Assembly: GCA_045123995.1 (NCBI GenBank)
Contig: JBGVKY010000014.1
Location: forward strand, 62,001 to 126,000
DNA length: 64,000 nucleotides
Source of the DNA: HGM11501 sp045123995
Lineage (GTDB): Bacteria; Bacillota; Clostridia; CAKSNL01; HGM11501
Reading direction: 5' to 3'
The notes below the pieces were generated by a model that saw only the letters and a list, made by a program, of their open reading frames with translations, searched no databases and had not been told where the DNA came from. The position numbers were made by a program, and so were the translations under genes. Of this stretch, positions 61,603-64,000 are shown one piece after another; position 1 is the first letter of the stretch; each line of letters opens with the position of its first letter.

Positions 61603-63620
61603 TGGAAAATAAAAAAAGATATGCCTTCCTTTATGCAATTTTAGGAATTTTTGCAATACTTGTAATAATTAAGCTTTCTATTTTGCAGATTGCAGAAGGA
61701 AAAGAAAATTATGAAAAGAGTTTATCCAGAACTCAGAGATCGGTTTCCGTAAGTGCACCCAGAGGGGAAATATATGACCGTTACGGCAGGGTTATTGTAG
61801 GGAACAGAATGGGTTTTTCCGTTGAATTTCAGCGTGTAAAGGGAATGAAGGATAAAGATATAAACGAAATAATTAAAAAGACAGGGGAGATTTTCCGTAT
61901 AAACGGGGACACCCCTTCATCTTCGGAACTTCCCATCACAGAAGAAAGACCTTATAATTTCACGTTTACCGATGAAACGGGCGAAAGGGAAAAACAGTGG
62001 AAAAAGGAAATGCAGATTCCTGAAAATCTTACTGCAGATGAAACCATCAAACACTATGAAAAGCTTTTTAATATGGATTTATCCTACTCGGAAGACGAAA
62101 AAAGATATATTATAGGTGTGAGATATACCATGCTTATAAGGGGCTTTTCTACCAATATATCCTACACTCTGGCAGACGATGTTTCAAAGGATACGGTTGT
62201 TTCTATAAAGGAACATTTTGAGGAGTTTAAAGGTGTAAACATACTTACCAAACCTGTGAGGGAATATCCACACGGAAATCTGGCAGCACATATTTTAGGA
62301 AGAATAGGACTCATAAGCGATACGGAATATAAGAGCCTTAAAGATGAAGGCTACGGAATGAATGATTATATAGGTAAAGAAGGCCTTGAGAAATATCTTG
62401 AAAAAGAGCTTCGAGGAACATCCGGGAAAATGATGGCAGAGCAGGATGAGGACGGTCATTATGTGGCATTTACCACAGCGAGAGAAGCGGTAAGCGGAAA
62501 CAGTGTTCATCTGACCATTGATTTAGATGTGCAGAAAGCGGCGGAAAAGGCTTTAGCAGAAACCGTGGCAGATATCTATGAGCAAAGAAACGTAAGGGGC
62601 TATGGCTCCGACGTTGGCGGCGGTGCCGCTGTTGCCATTGATATAGAAAACGGTGACGTTTTGTGTATGGCTTCTTACCCCACTTTTTCCATACAGGATT
62701 ACGGAAAGAATTACTCAAAGCTTATTAAAGATGCAAATAAACCTTTATTCAATAGGGCACTTTTAGGAACTTATGCGCCCGGCTCAACATTTAAAATGCT
62801 TGTGGGAATTGCAGCTCTTCAGGAAGGGGTTGTCCTGAAAGATACACTTATTAAAGACGAGGTTATCTACAAATTGGGACAGGGACATTTCAAATGCCTT
62901 AAGGACCACGGATTTGTCGATATATCTACTGCGATAAGAGATTCCTGTAACTACTATTTTTATACGGTAGGTTATAATCTGGGAATAGAGAAAATAGCTT
63001 CATATGCGGAAAAATTCGGACTTGGCACATATACGGGAATAGAATTGTCCGAAGAAAAGGGAATGATTGCATCTAAGGAAACAAAAGAGGGCAGGGGAGA
63101 AAACTGGTATGAAGGATATACTCTGCAGGCGGCAATCGGTCAGGACGACAACAGATTTACACCGCTTCAGCTGGCATCGTATGTGTCACAGATTGCATCA
63201 GGCGGTGTCAGATATAGACCGCATCTGGTAAAAGGCGTTTATTCCTATGACGGGGAAGAAGCTATAAGCGTTACAAAACCCTTAGAAAACGGAAGAATTG
63301 ATTTGGAAAGAGAAAAGATAGATGCTGTAAGATACGGTATGCGACTTGTAGCAACGGACGGAACAGGAAGAGAGTATTTTTCTGATTATCCCGTAAAGGT
63401 TGCGGCAAAAACCGGTACGGCAGAGGTTTACGGCGGAAGTGATAATGGTGTTTTTGTGGCATACGCTCCTTACGAAGAACCGAAAATAGCCGTTGCCGTG
63501 GTAATTGAGAGAGCAGGCGGAGGCTCCTATTTGGGACCAGTTGCAAAAGCTATCATAGATGCTTATCTCAATGCAGAAAACGAAGAAGAACTTACGGTGG
63601 GAATTGATAAATTATACTAA
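61602..63620 (+). CDS. mrdA: penicillin-binding protein 2 (elongation transpeptidase)
   Basis: 672 residues from the ATG at 61602, which has AGGAGG 10 bp upstream (a TTG one codon earlier is possible). A membrane anchor (about 10-28), a dimerisation domain with RGEIYDRYGRV, and a transpeptidase domain with SxxK as APGSTFKM (about 388-395), SxN as DSCNYY and KTG as AAKTGTAEV. Cross-links peptidoglycan with MreBCD during elongation. The usual companion RodA is not in the window. Confidence 0.95.
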   Translation: MENKKRYAFLYAILGIFAILVIIKLSILQIAEGKENYEKSLSRTQRSVSVSAPRGEIYDRYGRVIVGNRMGFSVEFQRVKGMKDKDINEIIKKTGEIFRINGDTPSSSELPITEERPYNFTFTDETGEREKQWKKEMQIPENLTADETIKHYEKLFNMDLSYSEDEKRYIIGVRYTMLIRGFSTNISYTLADDVSKDTVVSIKEHFEEFKGVNILTKPVREYPHGNLAAHILGRIGLISDTEYKSLKDEGYGMNDYIGKEGLEKYLEKELRGTSGKMMAEQDEDGHYVAFTTAREAVSGNSVHLTIDLDVQKAAEKALAETVADIYEQRNVRGYGSDVGGGAAVAIDIENGDVLCMASYPTFSIQDYGKNYSKLIKDANKPLFNRALLGTYAPGSTFKMLVGIAALQEGVVLKDTLIKDEVIYKLGQGHFKCLKDHGFVDISTAIRDSCNYYFYTVGYNLGIEKIASYAEKFGLGTYTGIELSEEKGMIASKETKEGRGENWYEGYTLQAAIGQDDNRFTPLQLASYVSQIASGGVRYRPHLVKGVYSYDGEEAISVTKPLENGRIDLEREKIDAVRYGMRLVATDGTGREYFSDYPVKVAAKTGTAEVYGGSDNGVFVAYAPYEEPKIAVAVVIERAGGGSYLGPVAKAIIDAYLNAENEEELTVGIDKLY

Positions 63621-63636
63621 TGGAGGAGGGATTTCT

Positions 63637-64000
63637 TTGGGGAAGGTTATTGTAGTAACATCGGGAAAAGGCGGTGTGGGAAAGACCACAGTTACCGCTA
63701 ATTTGGGTACTGCTCTTGCTTTGATGGGCAACAGAGTGCTCCTGATTGATACTGATACCGGTCTTAGAAATTTGGATATCGCCATGGGCATGGAAAATGA
63801 GGCACTCTATGACGTTATTGATTTGATAGAGGGAAACGTTGAGGAAGAAGAGGCGCTTATACAGCATAGTGTTTATAAAAGCCTTTATATGCTTCCTGCT
63901 TCCCAGACCAGAGAAAAGGAGGAACTTCCTAAAGAGGGCTTTAAGGAAGTTTGTGAAAAGCTGAAAAAGAGATTTGATTATATTTTCATCGACTGCCCGG
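63637..64000 (+). CDS. minD: septum site-determining protein MinD, N-terminal part
   Basis: Cut by the window edge; about 121 residues are present. TTG start at 63637 with GGAGGAGGG 7 bp upstream. The deviant Walker A is TSGKGGVGKTTVTANLG and switch motifs DTDTGLRNLDI and FIDCP follow. This ATPase positions the division septum by recruiting MinC to the membrane. It lies 16 bp after mrdA, with no minC between. Confidence 0.93.
   Translation, partial: MGKVIVVTSGKGGVGKTTVTANLGTALALMGNRVLLIDTDTGLRNLDIAMGMENEALYDVIDLIEGNVEEEEALIQHSVYKSLYMLPASQTREKEELPKEGFKEVCEKLKKRFDYIFIDCP

Noticed and set aside
1..64000. tRNA or rRNA genes, CRISPR arrays, prophage or integrase
   Set aside because: None recognised; no regular spaced repeats, cloverleaf-like genes or mobile-element proteins were seen by eye, though a dedicated scan could find a missed small RNA.

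Overview
The window is a 64 kb piece of chromosome from an AT-rich, low-GC Gram-positive anaerobe, most likely a member of the Clostridia. Indicators are the strong Shine-Dalgarno sites and consensus sigma-A promoters with 17-bp spacers, Firmicutes-type RNA regulators (a T-box, a PyrR-type attenuator, a ZTP riboswitch and a probable L19 leader), an S-layer-homology (SLH) protein, a soluble [FeFe]-hydrogenase-like protein, formate-tetrahydrofolate ligase, the PyrK/PyrD dihydroorotate dehydrogenase and an archaeal/clostridial-type purine end pathway. I see no rRNA, tRNA, CRISPR array, transposase or prophage, so the window looks like stable core chromosome with one small accessory patch.

Layout. 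1-1.6 kb: end of a sodium-dependent (NSS) transporter and azlCD. 1.7-7.6 kb: a xylose/xyloside module with a GH3 glycosidase, the divergent xylBA operon and an AraC-type regulator. A 13-bp motif is shared by the GH3 and xylBA promoters. 7.6-12.2 kb: thrS behind a T-box leader, and a secreted SLH protein. 12.3-22.8 kb: pyrimidine operon pyrC-carB-pyrK-pyrD-pyrF-pyrE-pyrB-pyrI, ending in guaB, behind a PyrR-like attenuator. 22.8-35.1 kb: purine operon purE-purF-purM-purN-purO-purH(transformylase only)-purD-purL-fhs behind a ZTP riboswitch. 35.2-41.1 kb: translation and export genes ylxM-ffh-rpsP-khpA, rimM-trmD, rplS, ylqF-rnhB-yraN. 41.1-49.1 kb: S41 protease, mntP, RseC-like protein, M19 dipeptidase, aminotransferase, gltX and glnS. 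49.1-52.0 kb: a leftward three-gene accessory operon (ParB-like/pretoxin-like protein, metallophosphoesterase, internally duplicated membrane protein) with a structured leader. 52.1-58.1 kb: [FeFe]-hydrogenase-like protein, mutS2 and a U32 peptidase. 58.1-64 kb: dut-maf-mreBCD-mrdA-minD (elongation and division), with minD cut by the window edge.

How it works together. Nucleotide synthesis dominates: pyrimidine genes are probably switched off by UMP-bound PyrR, and purine genes switched on by ZTP, which signals formyl-folate shortage. fhs, at the end of the purine operon, makes the formyl-folate that PurN and the AICAR transformylase consume. Gaps are visible: no carA, purB, purC, pyrR or minC here, and the PurF homologue lacks its N-terminal cysteine.

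The least explained part is 49.1-52.0 kb. Its first gene has its best ribosome-binding site and start codon one base out of frame at an A5 tract, and its leader can fold in two mutually exclusive ways. This is my best candidate for an undescribed system, but its function is not evident from sequence alone.
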